Positions 1 through 12,504 of a stretch of DNA of 64,000 nucleotides are shown one piece after another (positions within the stretch are counted from its first letter, which is position 1; every line of letters begins with the position of its first letter). The translations under genes were made by a program, and so were the position numbers. The notes beneath the pieces were generated by a model. The model ran no database searches and was not told the origin of the DNA. It saw only the letters and a list, made by a program, of their open reading frames with translations. The stretch is from Branchiostoma floridae (taxonomy: Eukaryota > Chordata > Leptocardii > Amphioxiformes > Branchiostomatidae). Where the stretch lies: assembly GCF_000003815.2 (NCBI RefSeq), contig NC_049994.1, forward strand, positions 1,834,643-1,898,642, given 5' to 3'.

Positions 1-370
1 TCCTCATTAATTATGCAAATTAGCTGTCGATTTGCATAATTAGCATTCTATCGTGTAAGTCTTCCCTTTGGCTATCTACATACCAAAAAATCATGACGAT
101 CCTTCAACACGTTCTCATTAATTATGCAAATGAGGTCGTCATTTGCATAATTAATATGCATTGATATTTCTCTCTTTCTCATCTATATATGTGAAATCTA
201 TTTGAAGTTTGAAAGTTCTATCATGAAATGCAGTGGATTTATAAACTTCCCTCATTAATTATGCAAATTAGTTGCTGATTTGCTTAATTAGTATTTCGTT
301 AGGTACATTGTTACTTGGGCTATCTACATACCAAAAATCATGACGATCCATCAACACGTTCTCGAGTTAT
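1..370. repeat. AT-rich dispersed repeat with inverted octamer motifs
   Basis: Two related blocks begin with CTCATTAATTATGCAAAT and continue through a shared stretch (GGCTATCTACATACCAAAAA, then ATCATGACGATCC). The octamer ATGCAAAT and its reverse complement face each other about 10 bases apart at 13-20/30-37 and 124-131/141-148, with a degenerate pair near 261-284. No coding frame is seen. It looks like pieces of an interspersed element. Confidence 0.55.
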
Positions 371-389
371 TCTCGTGCAAAGTTCGAAA

Positions 390-2300
390 GGAAATCGGTG
401 ACTGCAGTTCCAAAGGGAGTCCCGCTAGGGCGGCACTTAATCTCTGCCCAAAGGGCTATCTGCCACTCAAAAATCTTAACCACAGCATGTCCAGAACAAG
501 AGATATCAAAAATTGACCTTGACAAATTGACAGTCACACAGACTCAAAAGCCCAAAACATAACCTTAGCCATTCTGGCATAGGTAAAGATATGGCACAAA
601 CTTTGTCTATAGAGGTTACACATCTAAGTAGAAGAAATTACATGGCACAGAGTAAATCAAAACCTGAAGAAATTCCCTTTCATTAAGAGTCATACGTTTC
701 AAATAGCATTTTTCAAATTTATCTTTTATCACTGATATTCTGTCGTAAACAAGTGAAACTAATGTCCATACATAAATGAGTCTGAAATAGTTTCTTTAAT
801 ATGTAACTGTCTGCAACTTCAAGGAGCAAAAGACCATTAGGGATATACTTGACTTAAGCCTGACTTAAGCAGGGCTTAAGAAAAGGCACTATGTAACTTT
901 AGGACAAGACAGACGTGCAGAAATTAGATTTCCCTAACATTGCTTGGCACAGTACAATACGTATTGCCCCTACAGCATTAAATTACAATAACCACTGAGA
1001 GAATCAATATACTATACAGGACTGTTTAAGAACTGCAATATTCCCGGTGAATAAGATAAACAAATGCAACTCAACTCTAAACTAGACTGTACCGCAATTT
1101 ACTGTACTACCCAGAGTCTATGGACACTTTAGAGACACCCTACAATGCAAACTACAATCAGTAGTATCAAACTATCCTTTCCTCTCTTATCGTTTCAATA
1201 TCTTTCATGTCAATCTTACCTGTCAGTTAGGTTATACACAGTTGCTTGCAGACCTGCAAGACCTTCAAGTTAATCCATGCTCCACCAGTATCCACAAAAA
1301 TCCCTGTTTCAAATACTCTTGACCAAAAACAAACTTGCTTGATTATGTTCTTAGAGATCCGTATGCCACCTCACCTTAGGGTATCACCCTTGACCTCAAC
1401 ATCAAGTGATTGACAGCAAATGGATGCCTGCACATCCAAGGACAAAGCTAAAGGGTCAATCAACCACTTACCTACATACCAAAAATGATTAAAATCTGTT
1501 GTTCCCTTCTTGACTTATGAAAATGTCATTTTTACCAACAAATTTCTACCCATTTTGAACTACATGGTACGGTCCGCCTGTCTGGAAAGGTCAAGGAGTC
1601 TGACCCATGGGCCTTAAGAACGCGTCAACTGTGTTTTACATCTGCTAGGGGTGGAATCAACCAAGCCAGGCTGGGGGGTTGTAATGCTTCAGAAGTTTTT
1701 GACAAAAATGCCCCGGCTATCTCTAAACTAGCTGCTAGGAGGCCAAAACTTATGTCACTAACTTCTGAGCACAAGAGCTATCTAACACCTAACATTCGTG
1801 ACCATAGCATGTTTAGAAGATAAGAAAACACACCCGGAAGTTGCGCTGTGCAGTACCAAGGGAAGCAGCTAGGGGGCCCATTATCGAACTCCACCTTCGT
1901 TTTCCAGAACCCCTACCCACCCACCAAATATCATCAGCATCCGTCGAAGTCTACTCGAGTTATGCTGTCCGCAGACAAAAGTTTGCAAGTAAACCGGCGC
2001 CTGCACTTCCAACAAAGCCGCTAGGGGGCCCAAACTCGCAGCAATCACTCACTGCTTTAAGGGCTCCCTACCGCTCAAAAATAACGACGGCAGCATGTCA
2101 AGAACGCGAGGTATCAAACATTGAGGTTCCGCTGCAGTACCTTAGTAAGCCGCTAGGGGGCCTATTATCGAACTCCCCCTTCGTTTTTCAGACGCCTACC
2201 CACCCTCCAAATATCGGCTGCATCCGTCGCAGTCTTCACGAGTTATGCTGTTCACAAACAGGGGGAAAACACACAGCCGGACCGAAAATATAACCTTAGC
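390..2300. repeat. Dispersed non-coding repeat family, two tandem units at 1838-2300
   Basis: The stretch holds pieces of one repeat family. The clearest are two tandem units of about 283 bases at 1838-2300, each with a CTGCAGTACC-like start, CGCTAGGGGGCC, ATTATCGAACTCC, and CCACCAAATATC followed by a CATCCGTCG block. Fragments recur near 400-540, 8630-8700, 16530-16620 and 26730-26810. The open frame across 1841-2293 follows the repeat and resembles no protein I recognise. No gene is supported here. Confidence 0.5.
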
Positions 2301-2313
2301 CATTCTGGCAAAG

Positions 2314-2402
2314 TTAAAAAATACATGCGCACACCTACTTCTACGCACACACACATACACACGCACGCACGATTGCACACACCGACAAACGTACGCACAC
2401 AC
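2314..2402. repeat. CA-rich simple sequence
   Basis: Interrupted (CA)n/(ACGC)n microsatellite directly after the dispersed repeat. It produces a spurious minus-strand frame rich in Cys and Val. Confidence 0.7.
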
Positions 2403-2626
2403 TTTGTAATCTTCGTTTCTTGTCTTGACCATTTCGAGTTCTTTATGGAATCTACGCTATGATTTTGGCTTGTCCTTTCTTTAAATATGGTATATCGAGA
2501 CTGATAGTCGGGAACAGTTTTGGTTTTTCTTTGTCAAAAGTCATTGTGATTCTCATTTTTCCCTTGTAATATTTCTAAAGTTGCAAGAAATTGCATTGGA
2601 CTGAAATTTCACTGCGAGTTATTTTA

Positions 2627-2936
2627 AGGTGGGGTCACACATGCGTATATATTCAAGTCCATTTGAGGTGCGTATGCAGCTCTTAGTCTCTACCAGGCTC
2701 CACAGGTCGCGGGAAAAATAGCACAAATTGGACAAATATAGATTCATAACATGCCAGATGAGTTAGCTTACTGAGAAGTATGGTTAGCGACCCTGCTAAC
2801 TCGTCTGACATGTTACCTGTTTACGTTTGACCAATTTCTACTATATTTTTCAGCGACCTATGGGGCCTGTTGGAGGTAAATACTCCCATGCGCGCCTCAT
2901 ACGGACTTAAATATATACGCACGTGTGACCACACCT
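2627..2936. mobile_element. Foldback MITE with TTA target duplication (Harbinger-like)
   Basis: The ends AGGTGGGGTCACACATGCG and its near-complement (CGCACGTGTGACCACACCT) form long terminal inverted repeats that extend well over 100 bases inward, so the element is nearly a hairpin. The trinucleotide TTA flanks it at 2624-2626 and 2937-2939, fitting the TWA target duplication of PIF/Harbinger elements. It has no transposase, so it would be mobilised in trans. Confidence 0.7.
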
Positions 2937-2939
2937 TTA

Positions 2940-5035
2940 CCTGGGATATATACTGGTTCATGCGGGGCCACGACAACTCCTTGTGCTGGGTAACTGAGAG
3001 GTACGGATCCGTTCACGATTAACAAGGTCTCTTTGGAAGACTCTTTTCTGAAAAATAACAAGTTCTGTTCATGTCTTATGTCATAAGAGGCTTATAATGT
3101 CGAAATAAAAAGTCTATAAAACTACATATACAGTTATATAATCATATACAATGTATAATTATTTACAAGGTCAGGAAATGTAAGTCCAAAATATACATTT
3201 TTGGTTTGAAAATAACCTAAAATCATTTTTACAAAGTGTAAATGACAGCATGTGGTCATATGTCGTTAGCATCCCAATGCCAAAGTACAAGCTATTTGGA
3301 ATTTTTACCCGTGCATATGTGCTACAATTATACAGTATGAAAATAGTCCCAAAGTCCCCAAATAGATAATGTCTGGGTGGGTATCAAAGATGTAATTTAA
3401 GTGTTATTGATAAAGGTGCCACTGTACGAAATTCTCGGTCTTTTTATTCCATTTTTTAATATCGGGGAAAGGAAGATTAAAATACACATTATGGCCGGCC
3501 AAAAAGTCCAGTAGACAATGATGAAAAAAATTAAAAAGACGCCGTATATCGTCACATTGCTTCAATGCCGATGTTTTGTTCATTTGGTCCAAAAAGTAAA
3601 AAAAAAAAGAATAGGTTATTTGACCAAGAAAGACAATACATTTCAACTCTATATACCTTAGAAAATTTAAACACTGACAACTCTATCAAACTTACCGATC
3701 GACATTTACCCTCTTGGCACCTGAGCTTGCCAGATTTTTTTTTTAATTTACACTTAAAATTGCATTGTACAAGACACAGGACCCGGCGATAAAGGGCCGT
3801 CATACATAAAGGGACCACGTCAGTATTTGCAAGTCAACCTCCTCCTCCTGTCAGTCAGTCTATCCAGACTATGACAAACTACGCACAAGAACAAACTACG
3901 CAAGTCAACCTTACATAAAGACGTTATCCAGGTATCAGTTGCTTGGAATAAAAGGCAGATAACAGAAACACTTTAATTTGCAACTACAGAGTCACCATGT
4001 TAAGAGAGGGTGGGATACATGGGGTAGCGTGAAGGGCTGACATTACAGTTGGACCTCTCCATAGGCAAGCATGCTGAAATACACTAAAACAAGGCGTTAG
4101 AAAAGTACTTACCCCAGTTTCAATCTTTAAAAAACTTCTCCACCAGACAGCCACAAGGGTTATCTTTGTAAAAACCAAAAGAAAACAGAGGGTTGTTCTG
4201 CTCAAACTCCGAGGAATCCCCGCTCTATGAAAGAAACCTCACCTTTGACCCCAGTTTTCTCCTGATACCACCAATATGACACAACAGCTCAAATCCTTCC
4301 GCGCGCCACCTAATCTGCTGAACTGAGCACGTTTTGACCAACATGGGAAAGATTTGACCTTACCTGTTCCTTCTATCCCAAAAAGTCACCAGGTTGGGCC
4401 AAAATTTTCAAGGAAAAAGAAGATCGTAAAGGATTTTAAGTCACACCCAAATCACTTCCCATTTTGTGCCTTCTGCTGCGCAACTCAACTGTGACGTCAG
4501 CCCTGAACCGCACCACCCACGGGGAACCCTTATGTGTAGTTTGAAGAAAACGTCTAAGTGGGACTACACAAGCCGACGCCTCTCCAATTTTAGAGCCCAA
4601 TTCATACCTTACTGGTACCGTTGTCCTTCATTACACCGTAAGTGTGTTCTATGAATGAAAATTAATTTAGCAAAATAGGCACACCCCTGGCAAAATTTAC
4701 CACTACGAGTTTTCTTAGATAAGAAACTGGTTAAGCAAGATTAATTGTTGTAAAATTATTATCAACCTGCGTTTATATTTTTGCAGTTCTGCTTTCCGTC
4801 GATCTTCCACTTCCTTCAGTTCCTCGGGGTCAATGGCCTGAGAGTTTACTTTAAGTGTATTTCCATCCGTACAATTACATTTCGTCAATTTGCTCCTAAA
4901 ATAGAAAAAAATGCTTTATTTGATACTTGGCACTTTAAGAGAAACGCAACGTACATGCTCATTGATATTCTTTAGTCTAATGTCATGCATATGCTTTTAT
5001 TGTGTCGATAACACTACGAATTACTTGACATTGTT
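2940..5035. other. Gene-free AT-rich stretch
   Basis: Only short chance frames on both strands, none with recognisable domains or plausible splice structure. A run of A at 3598-3609 and T-rich tracts near 3730 are low complexity. I see nothing else to annotate. Confidence 0.5.
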
Positions 5036-5039
5036 TTAA

Positions 5040-5501
5040 CCCTATTAAGACCAGGCTTTTTTGTCAATCGTGGACGGACGGAGTGGCTTTAGAGGCCTGC
5101 ATTTTAACGAACTAACATATAACCGCAGTTTTTAGAGAATGATGATGTGCACGTACCATATGATATTTGAAAGGATATGGCTGCATTATGACGTAATACG
5201 ACGTCATGATATATTATGAAAGATATACTTAATGACATGCAATTGAATAGTAGTGATGTAGCAATGAAACCTGAAAAAACATTGTTACAACCGAGATTAA
5301 CGATTTTGTCAAAAATGCCTGTCAAAAACCGGTTATCAAGGTAACGCAAAAAGTTGAGACTTTCCAAACTTTGTTAAATTGTTACCAACTGAATTTTATG
5401 AAAGTAATCGCATTTTGGTGGCTCTAGATAGCGTAAGCCGTTACGCGTTATGCGACATGGAATTTGTCACAAGCCTCAAAGCGCCCCCTGTCTGAATAGG
5501 G
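5040..5501. mobile_element. piggyBac-like MITE, diverged copy (TTAA)
   Basis: Begins CCCTATTAAGACC and ends with TGTCTGAATAGGG, flanked by TTAA at 5036-5039 and 5502-5505. It is a shorter, diverged relative of the elements at 7315-8172 and 21431-22077. No transposase reading frame is present. Confidence 0.7.
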
Positions 5502-5505
5502 TTAA

Positions 5506-6790
5506 ATATTGGACAACGAGTCGCATTACTCACAATATGCTTTGGGGCACAAATTCTGGAGCATATACGTGTAGCTTCTGAATGTGTACCTATTAAATTC
5601 TTTTTATATAGCATGTAATATTTTTAAAAAACTACAAGACCCATTAAAGTCAATTCTACTTTCAGAAGCCAGGGCTTATTATATTTGTAAATTTGACCTA
5701 GCTGGCTAAATACTTAGCTGGTGTTAAACGGAACGAATCGTAAAGAAATAGTACAATATACTTACTTAAGAAAGTCTTCCCTTAGAATATAAGGGATGTT
5801 GTTTGCCATCATTGTGTTTGTTTTTGATTGCACAACTATTGGCGAGACCTTTTTTCCCACGTGGACTCTGGTGACGTCTGAGAATAACACAAACGAAACA
5901 AAACCCACAGAGTATCCTGCTAGAAACAGGAGCAGTTGCCTTGCTCCCCCTTTCATTTGGTCACGCCCTGTAAGATAAAAAAGGAGATCCGCGCACTGAG
6001 TGGAGTACAGATTGGAGTTACCTTTCTTCCAAATAAATCAAGGCTGATTTCGAAATCATGACTGAACGAAATATGCATATTTTTGATTAGTAATAATATT
6101 CGTGTCATGACTGAACTAAATATTTCACGGAGGTATATGTTCTAGAGACTATATCTTTAGGGAAAAAAATCTTATACATTTTGGTTACATGAGCTTGAAT
6201 TGTCTAGGTACAATCAAATTAAAGTAATGCAACAAGACAGTGTTGTGTTGGTTTTAACAGCTGATAGCGGAAGAAAATGCCGGAGTCGAAGCCCGGCTTT
6301 TTCCACAAACGGTAAGTTGACATGTTTAGCTATCCAGTGGGACGGAAATTTTAGAGATTGAAATACTGCAGGTAAGTGAGTTTTGAAGCCCTTTTTCATG
6401 TATGTTTTTGTACAGGAAGCCAATGCAGTCCTATTTAGGACCCTCCCCCCGTAAGGGGCGGTATAACCCCGCCGAGTGTAAACAATATACATTCAACAAA
6501 ATGGGAAAATATGTCTAATAATATGTAAAAATTCCACCAGAATGTTATGAGGAATATGCTTCACCACCTTGTAGACAGGTCCCAGAACATGAAATGTAAC
6601 ACCTCTAAGATCAACTAAGGTCACGATTTCTGTCCAGATTTGAAAAATAAACACTCCCCTTGTCCCACTGGCAGAAAACTGGCCAAATATCACTACAACT
6701 GGCTTCAAGAAGAAAATGTCAAAAAAAAATATAAAAAAAAACCTAGGCACGGCACGACCAGTGCGCAGGTCACAATTTTAAGGTCTCCCC
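5506..6790. other. Gene-free stretch
   Basis: Small frames only. The 64-aa minus-strand frame at 5762-5956 has a hydrophobic segment, but nothing supports expression or homology. No clear repeats were recognised. Confidence 0.4.
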
Positions 6791-6839
6791 CTTACGGGAT
6801 GACATACCCTTTCGCTGGCTAATTACAAGACGGGGATGC

Positions 6840-7165
6840 GCCAGGTCTCCCATCCGGGTGATTTGAAGTGAATCATCAACTCCAGACAGAAGGGTTTGCT
6901 CCATCTCACACCACACCATCGCACGTGTGGGGGTTCTTTAGCGTGAATGGGGTGTGACTCTCCCCATACACGGGACCTCCATTTAACGTCGTATCCGAGG
7001 GACGGTCCTAGCTGAAGCTATGTACTCATTTGCACCTGAGTATAGTGAGGAATGCAGTGTAAAGTGCCTTTCCCAAGGGCACAAGATCGGTGACACGCGG
7101 TCGGATTTGAACCCGCGACCTCTCGGTCACGAGGCACAAATGCCATGGCTGCGCCACGCGACTTC
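6840..7165 (-). mobile_element. tRNA-headed SINE
   Basis: On the minus strand, 7163-7089 resembles a tRNA: an A-box-like GTGGCGCAGCCATGGC and a B-box-like GGGTTCAAATCC at tRNA spacing. It is followed by a body containing GGGAAAGGCACTTTACAC and GGAGGTCCCGTGTATGGGG, a pattern common in marine-invertebrate SINEs. The cloverleaf is imperfect and continues into the body, so this is a retroposon and not a tRNA gene. The 3' end near 6840 is uncertain. Confidence 0.65.
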
Positions 7166-7314
7166 ACTTTGCACCTGGACTTGCTATGATGTCGATTATT
7201 ACTTTGTGGGTAGGTGTATAGTGGATGCTTATTTGGTGTAAATGTTGGTCTTTTGTTGTAGCTCTGCAGAGTTGTTTGTTTTGTGGATGTTTGTGGGTGC
7301 GGCGAATAACTTAA

Positions 7315-8172
7315 CCCTATTCAGACCGGGGGGGGGGGCTTTTGAGGCCCGCGCCAACTTCGATGTCCTATAACGCAAGAACGCCTTACGCTAAAGCCAC
7401 CAAATTTGGTGAGTTTTCCTAAAATATTGTTTGCCAAAAATCACTATTTTTGGTTCTAACAATGTATTTTTCACATTTATTTGCTATATTACTGCTATTT
7501 TGTTACATAAATAAAATCTTATATTATTTAGCATATCTTTCATAATTATATATGCATAAATTATGCTAATTTGATGACGTCATCAGCCCAAAATCCAAGA
7601 TGGCGGACCGTATGGCCAGATCAAGAATAACAAGCCAATTATCCCTTAAAATTTGCAACTACCTGGTATTTTTTCATCAAAAACCATCTAAATGAATGAA
7701 TTTAGTCTATTTCCATTGCCCTTTGTGATTATTTGTTGCAAAAAAAGTACTTTTAAAAATTCAAGGTAGTGGACATAATATGGCGGAGCCTAACTCGTAT
7801 CTTAGATGTGCATGACGTCATTTTATGACGTCATTATGACGTCATTGATGTTGCTATTGGCAATACAAGTCGTAGTAAACATTATTATTCTGAACTTGTT
7901 GTTACATTTTTGTAGTATAAGTTTTCTGAGAATACCCTTTTTTCATGGGTCCGGCCAATATAATCAAATTGATGACGTCATAATTACGTCATTTTACGTC
8001 AACGTAACGTCAAACGTCATATACTCGTCAGATATTATGTCGATAAAATGTCCTAAAAATTTGGTGGCCCTACGGCACGTCGTTCAAGAGTTAGAGGACT
8101 TAGAAGTGGAGGGCCTCAAAAGCCCCCCCCCCCCGGTCCAGGGATGACCAAAAAAGCCCGGTCTGAATAGGG
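7315..8172. mobile_element. piggyBac-like MITE with CRE-type sites (TTAA)
   Basis: Terminal inverted repeats CCCTATTCAGACCGGG/CCCGGTCTGAATAGGG are flanked by TTAA at 7311-7314 and 8173-8176. This is the target duplication and CCC start typical of piggyBac elements. The interior encodes no transposase. It carries five perfect TGACGTCA palindromes (7575, 7813, 7826, 7837, 7973). A near-relative with an internal deletion lies at 21431-22077. Confidence 0.8.
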
Positions 8173-8827
8173 TTAAAGACCTGTGGATGGGTTACGATGA
8201 TATTTGTAACGTGGTTAGCTATTGTGATGCTGATCTTGCTTGGTCACGCGATTTTTGGCCTCCTACTGGTTGACAATGGTACTTCAGAAGGTGTTTTGTT
8301 TTTATGTTTAAGGTAAACTTGTGTAATGAATCTTAGGATGGATTCCATTGATTTTTGAGGCCAGGTGTTTAGTAGTTCTTGTACTCTGACTGGAAGAAGT
8401 TAGATTAGTTTAAGGTCTTTAATTTTGTCAGTTGTCTTTTTTTCGTTGATTGGAATGATTGAGGTATGAGTTGCATTTATACCGGTTATCAGTGTCTTGA
8501 ATATGTAGTGCGTTGCTGCCGCCTACTTAGCACGCTGTGTCTTGTGTGTAATTAATGAATCCGTAAAATCCCGGGTCTATTCCACTTACTCTTGGCATCA
8601 AGAATTGTCTACCACTCAAACATCATAGCCACAGCATGTCCAGAACTCGAGATATCCAACCTGGAAGTTCCGCTGCAGTACCGTAACAGGCCGCTACATA
8701 GAAAACTCGCACAAGCTGGCCGTTTCTATCATTCATAGCTCGTATGTTGGCTAAACATTGGCAGCTAGTTTACATGTTTACATTGTGCACATCGCTCCGG
8801 ATTTGGATACACGGGAAGCAGGGATAA

Positions 8828-9307
8828 GGTCACAGCAAGTAAATTTAATGGATAATCATGACATCCTCTGCAGACGGCAAAAAATAGTGAGATAGGGCGA
8901 ATAAAAAACAAAATGGCTAAAAAAACAAGATGGCTAAAAAAATTAAATTTTCCAAAAATACGCACTCACTAAACGTAAAAAAAAGAAGTAAAGCGACGAA
9001 ACATGGTATCACAGCCTACAAGGCATTAATTTCTGTATTCAAGACGTGTACTAGTGTAGTAAAGGTGACACTAGTGTGGTCATCATCATATCTTGCCGCT
9101 CGTGGTGTGGTAGTGTGGTAGACTGGTATTAAACATGGCAACAACACTCATGGCTTCCATATTGGGACCACTTTTACAACTATCTTTTAGTTTCACTTCT
9201 ATAACTACAGCCATGGCTACCTGGCTATGTTGACCATCTCCGAAGAAATTTTTTTTTCTGAAATCAGGCGAAAATCAATGCATCCATAAAATTTACTTGC
9301 TGTGGCC
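8828..9307. mobile_element. 480-bp MITE with TAA target duplication
   Basis: The ends GGTCACAGCAAGTAAATTTA and CATAAAATTTACTTGCTGTGGCC are inverted repeats flanked by TAA (8825-8827, 9308-9310). It is the same family as 13840-13996. The 3-bp TAA/TAG duplications point to a Harbinger-type mobiliser. No transposase is present. Confidence 0.7.
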
Positions 9308-9310
9308 TAA

Positions 9311-10780
9311 GTGCTTCGCCTGGCGCAGCGTGCTTGATAGCGCCCGCTAGTAAAGCGTAACCTGTTGTGCTATTTCTCGCTTAAGGTTAAAGGTATTTTA
9401 GTAAATCTTTTGCAACTATAAACTTTCTTCAACGTTCAATCAATCAATCATGGCAGGGTATTGTCGCTCTCTTTGAGGAACCCCTTGAGCTGTTCCAGAC
9501 GTTATTGGCACAAAAATATATGCGAATTTTGACCGAGAAAAAAAAAACACAATGTAGAGACTTGAGACTTTATATTTGAAAATCCATTACTGACGTGGCC
9601 TAGGGCACGGCACTTATCTGTCTGGACTTCATACCAACAATAGCGTACATACAATGGTCAATATTTGCATACTTGTCAATTAAAAACAGCCATACCATTA
9701 ATATATACACAATGCACAGTACAACTCAAATTTCCTGTTGTTTGAATTACAGAAGCCAACAGGTGACGGGAGGTAGCGCCATTTCCTAAATGCCAGAAAG
9801 TTCCATATGTAGGCCTCCTTTCCCGAGGCTGGTATTGTATATCTCTGATATATGTATATAGTCTCTTTACCTCCCTTTTCGACCCAGAGGTGGTCGCGGT
9901 CTAGGATCGGTGGATTGAAATAGTGTCCATGGTTGTGTTTTAGACGATGGAAAATTGCAGAGTAGTAGCCATTAGCGCTAGGTTTGCAATTTCTTTGTAC
10001 CTTTCTTTTAGTGGCCGACTGGTCTCGCCAGTGTCTGAAAGTCGGCTTTCTTTCAGTGGTATGGAAAATTCAGCGATGAAAAAGGACGCCGTTTTGAACG
10101 TGTGCCCTAGACTCCTTCACCGGCCTCTCTGGGGGCATTGGCGTAAGTTGTTGCGAGTACGTTGCGAGAGAAGCTTCCCGGCATATATTCCTTTCCCGGC
10201 ATTTTTCCTTAATTGCGGCATTTTTTCCTTCCCGGCGTATTTTCAGTTGAAAATCGCGAATCGACCTACCACCCCCCTACCAACAACTAACGACAATGAG
10301 AGAGGCCGGCGAAGGAGGCTACGTGTGCCCGGCCTAAGACGTAAAAAGTAACTTTGTGTGTAAATAAAAAACATAACGTTAGGCTTTTATATTCACGGAG
10401 AATTTAATATCCCCTAGGCCCCATTCCATTGTGATCCATCTTCCTTCGAATACGAAATCCACCATGTGATATTCGATCTGAAAATACACCTAACGGAAGA
10501 ATGCTTACCTTGAGTTGTGGTGACGAATACTTGGCTCTGAAGTCAGTCTTTTAACAATTTTTTTTCTTTATCCTACTTAACAAGACTCCCAGTTGTCCCT
10601 CAAAATAGGCAGGTATAACGTGTAGACGTGGATCCTGCTCTATTCTGATGTTCCTACACATCCGTATATAGATCTTGTATATAGATCCTGTTTAAGGTCC
10701 TTCAACTGAACATAATTATATTTCAGCTATACCACAGGTTTGGTGAAATATATTGTATTCGCAATGTTTCTTCTTCTTTC
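9311..10780. other. Gene-free stretch
   Basis: The longest frame (9947-10351, 134 aa) is compositionally odd, with no domain, signal peptide or splice context. I do not call it a gene. No clear tandem repeat was found. Confidence 0.4.
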
Positions 10781-10799
10781 TCTCTCCTGTCAAATCTTC

Positions 10800-11340
10800 A
10801 AATCGAATCAACTCCGTCGTTCCTGGACCCAATAACCTGAAATTTGGCACAAGGGTAGAGTGGGCCAATACCTTCAGGGTTTGTTTTTTTTTCAATTTTT
10901 TTTCATATCTATCGTTAAAATGATTTTATTGGAGTTTTTGGCAATTTGTATGTATATTTTGGCCCCCTGTACCCTGGTATTAAAGTCGAATGACCTGAAA
11001 TTGGGTACAGAGGTGCATTGATCATATGCCTACATAGATTCAATAACGGTTTGGGCATAAGGTACAACAAAATTCTTGATTTTGCAATTTTTTTGACAAA
11101 AAATCACATTTTTGGCTGCTGTACGCTCGTTTTACAATCAAATGACCTAAAATTTGGTATAGAAGTGCCCTCCACATATGCACTCATGGATTCAATAACA
11201 CGTTTGGCATACAGTACAACAAAAAGCTTAATTTTGCAATTTTTTTACACAAAGGGACACTTTTGGCTCCTGTACACTGGTTTTACAACCAAATGACCTA
11301 AATTTTGGTACAGGGGTGCACTAGATATTTATTCAAATGA
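10800..11340. repeat. Degenerate tandem repeat, about 130-bp period
   Basis: Three to four units each contain a block like AATGACCTAAAATTTGGTA, ATTCAATAAC, GTACAACAAAA and TTTTGGCTCCTGTACACTGG. The repeat gives the self-similar frame at 11018-11296. The leading block (TTGTATTCGCAATG, then CTCCGTCGTTC and CCTGAAAT) recurs at 13238-13340. Confidence 0.6.
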
Positions 11341-11573
11341 ATCATGTATGATTTTTTGGTATGAACCACTCCAAAATGATTTTTTGGGGATTTTTTGGGT
11401 CATTTTCCAATTGCCATAGGGGTCAGTGACCTTTAGGTCGCTGACCCCATTTAGAGCCTATCTGAGGTGCTGGCACGTATGTCTTAATACTTAATAAAAA
11501 AGAGACCAATCGCTAAGCCTGCATCAATATCACGAGGAGGATCTGGCAGCCAATCAGCGAGCCCGTTGTTATC

Positions 11574-12250
11574 TGGAAGAGTCCATTCTCACACAGAGGT
11601 TTTTTTTTTCTAATTCATCTTTTGACTGGTGATTATCTTAAGTTTTTCAGTGGGAGTATTTTTGGACTCGTCTAATTGCAATGTTACATGGAGTGTGCTG
11701 GAAGAGTCCATTCTTGTACGGAGGGGGGATTTTTTAAAACTCATTTTTGGACTTTCTTACTACTAGTATGTCAAAGTCTTTCAGTGTGGTTATTTTTTGA
11801 CTGTGGTTATTTTTTGACTGGTCTAATTTGCAATTTTACATGGTTGTGCTTGAAGAGTCCATTCTTGCACGGAGAGGTGCTTTTGTAATCCTTTGGTGAT
11901 TATGTCAAAGTCTTATTTTAGAGGATTTATTTTTGGACTGCTCCACTTTACATATGGGTATCACAGTAAGAGTCTATTCTTGCACATGGAGTTTTTTTTT
12001 CAAATTCAGTTTTGGACAGGTGATGATTCAAAGTTCCATTTTAAGCGGAAGTCTTTTTAGACTGGTCTATTATACCTTTTCATGCACGGGGGACCTTTTT
12101 TTGCTAAATTCAATCTTGGATTCGGTTTCTTACTCAAAAGGCCAATTTTTCAGTGGGAGTATTTCTGGACTGGTCTATTGTGCACTGGAGTCCATTTTTG
12201 CAAGGGGAAATTTTGTAAGATCCATTTTTGGGTTTAACCGTCATTAGTAA
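11574..12250. repeat. Degenerate minisatellite, units about 107-154 bp
   Basis: About six units share GAAGAGTCCATTCTTGCACGG, a T-run, TTTTTGGACTGGTCTA and TTTCAGTGGGAGTATTT. Length and sequence vary strongly. Frames inside it are repeat artefacts. Confidence 0.6.
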
Positions 12251-12304
12251 AAGTGATTTTTCAAACGGGTGATTTTGGAACAGTCTATTTTGCATGGGGA
12301 GGTA

Positions 12305-12504
12305 GATGGCTGAAATATGTTGTATTTGCTCCCAAGCAAATTTCGGCCTTTCTAGTTATCAAACAAACTCAAGCAAAGACACAGTTTGGCCGAAATAGGA
12401 AAATATTGAATCACGCAAAACATTTCCAAAACAACTATATATATAAACTTAACTAGAAAGGCCGACATTTGCTTAGGTGCAAATGCAGCATATTTCAGCC
12501 ATCC
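12305..12504. mobile_element. Foldback element (inverted repeat)
   Basis: 12305-12360 and 12451-12504 are inverted copies: GATGGCTGAAATATG near the outer edge and GGCCTTTCTAGTTA at the inner edge. They are separated by a ~90-bp AT-rich loop. Both strands translate to the same short peptide pattern, which explains the two overlapping frames here. It is non-coding. Confidence 0.65.

Noticed and set aside
7089-7163. tRNA gene on the minus strand
   Set aside because: A- and B-box-like elements are present, but the cloverleaf is imperfect and runs into a SINE body.
9947-10351. 134-aa frame
   Set aside because: No recognisable domain or signal; composition looks like chance reading of GC-richer DNA.
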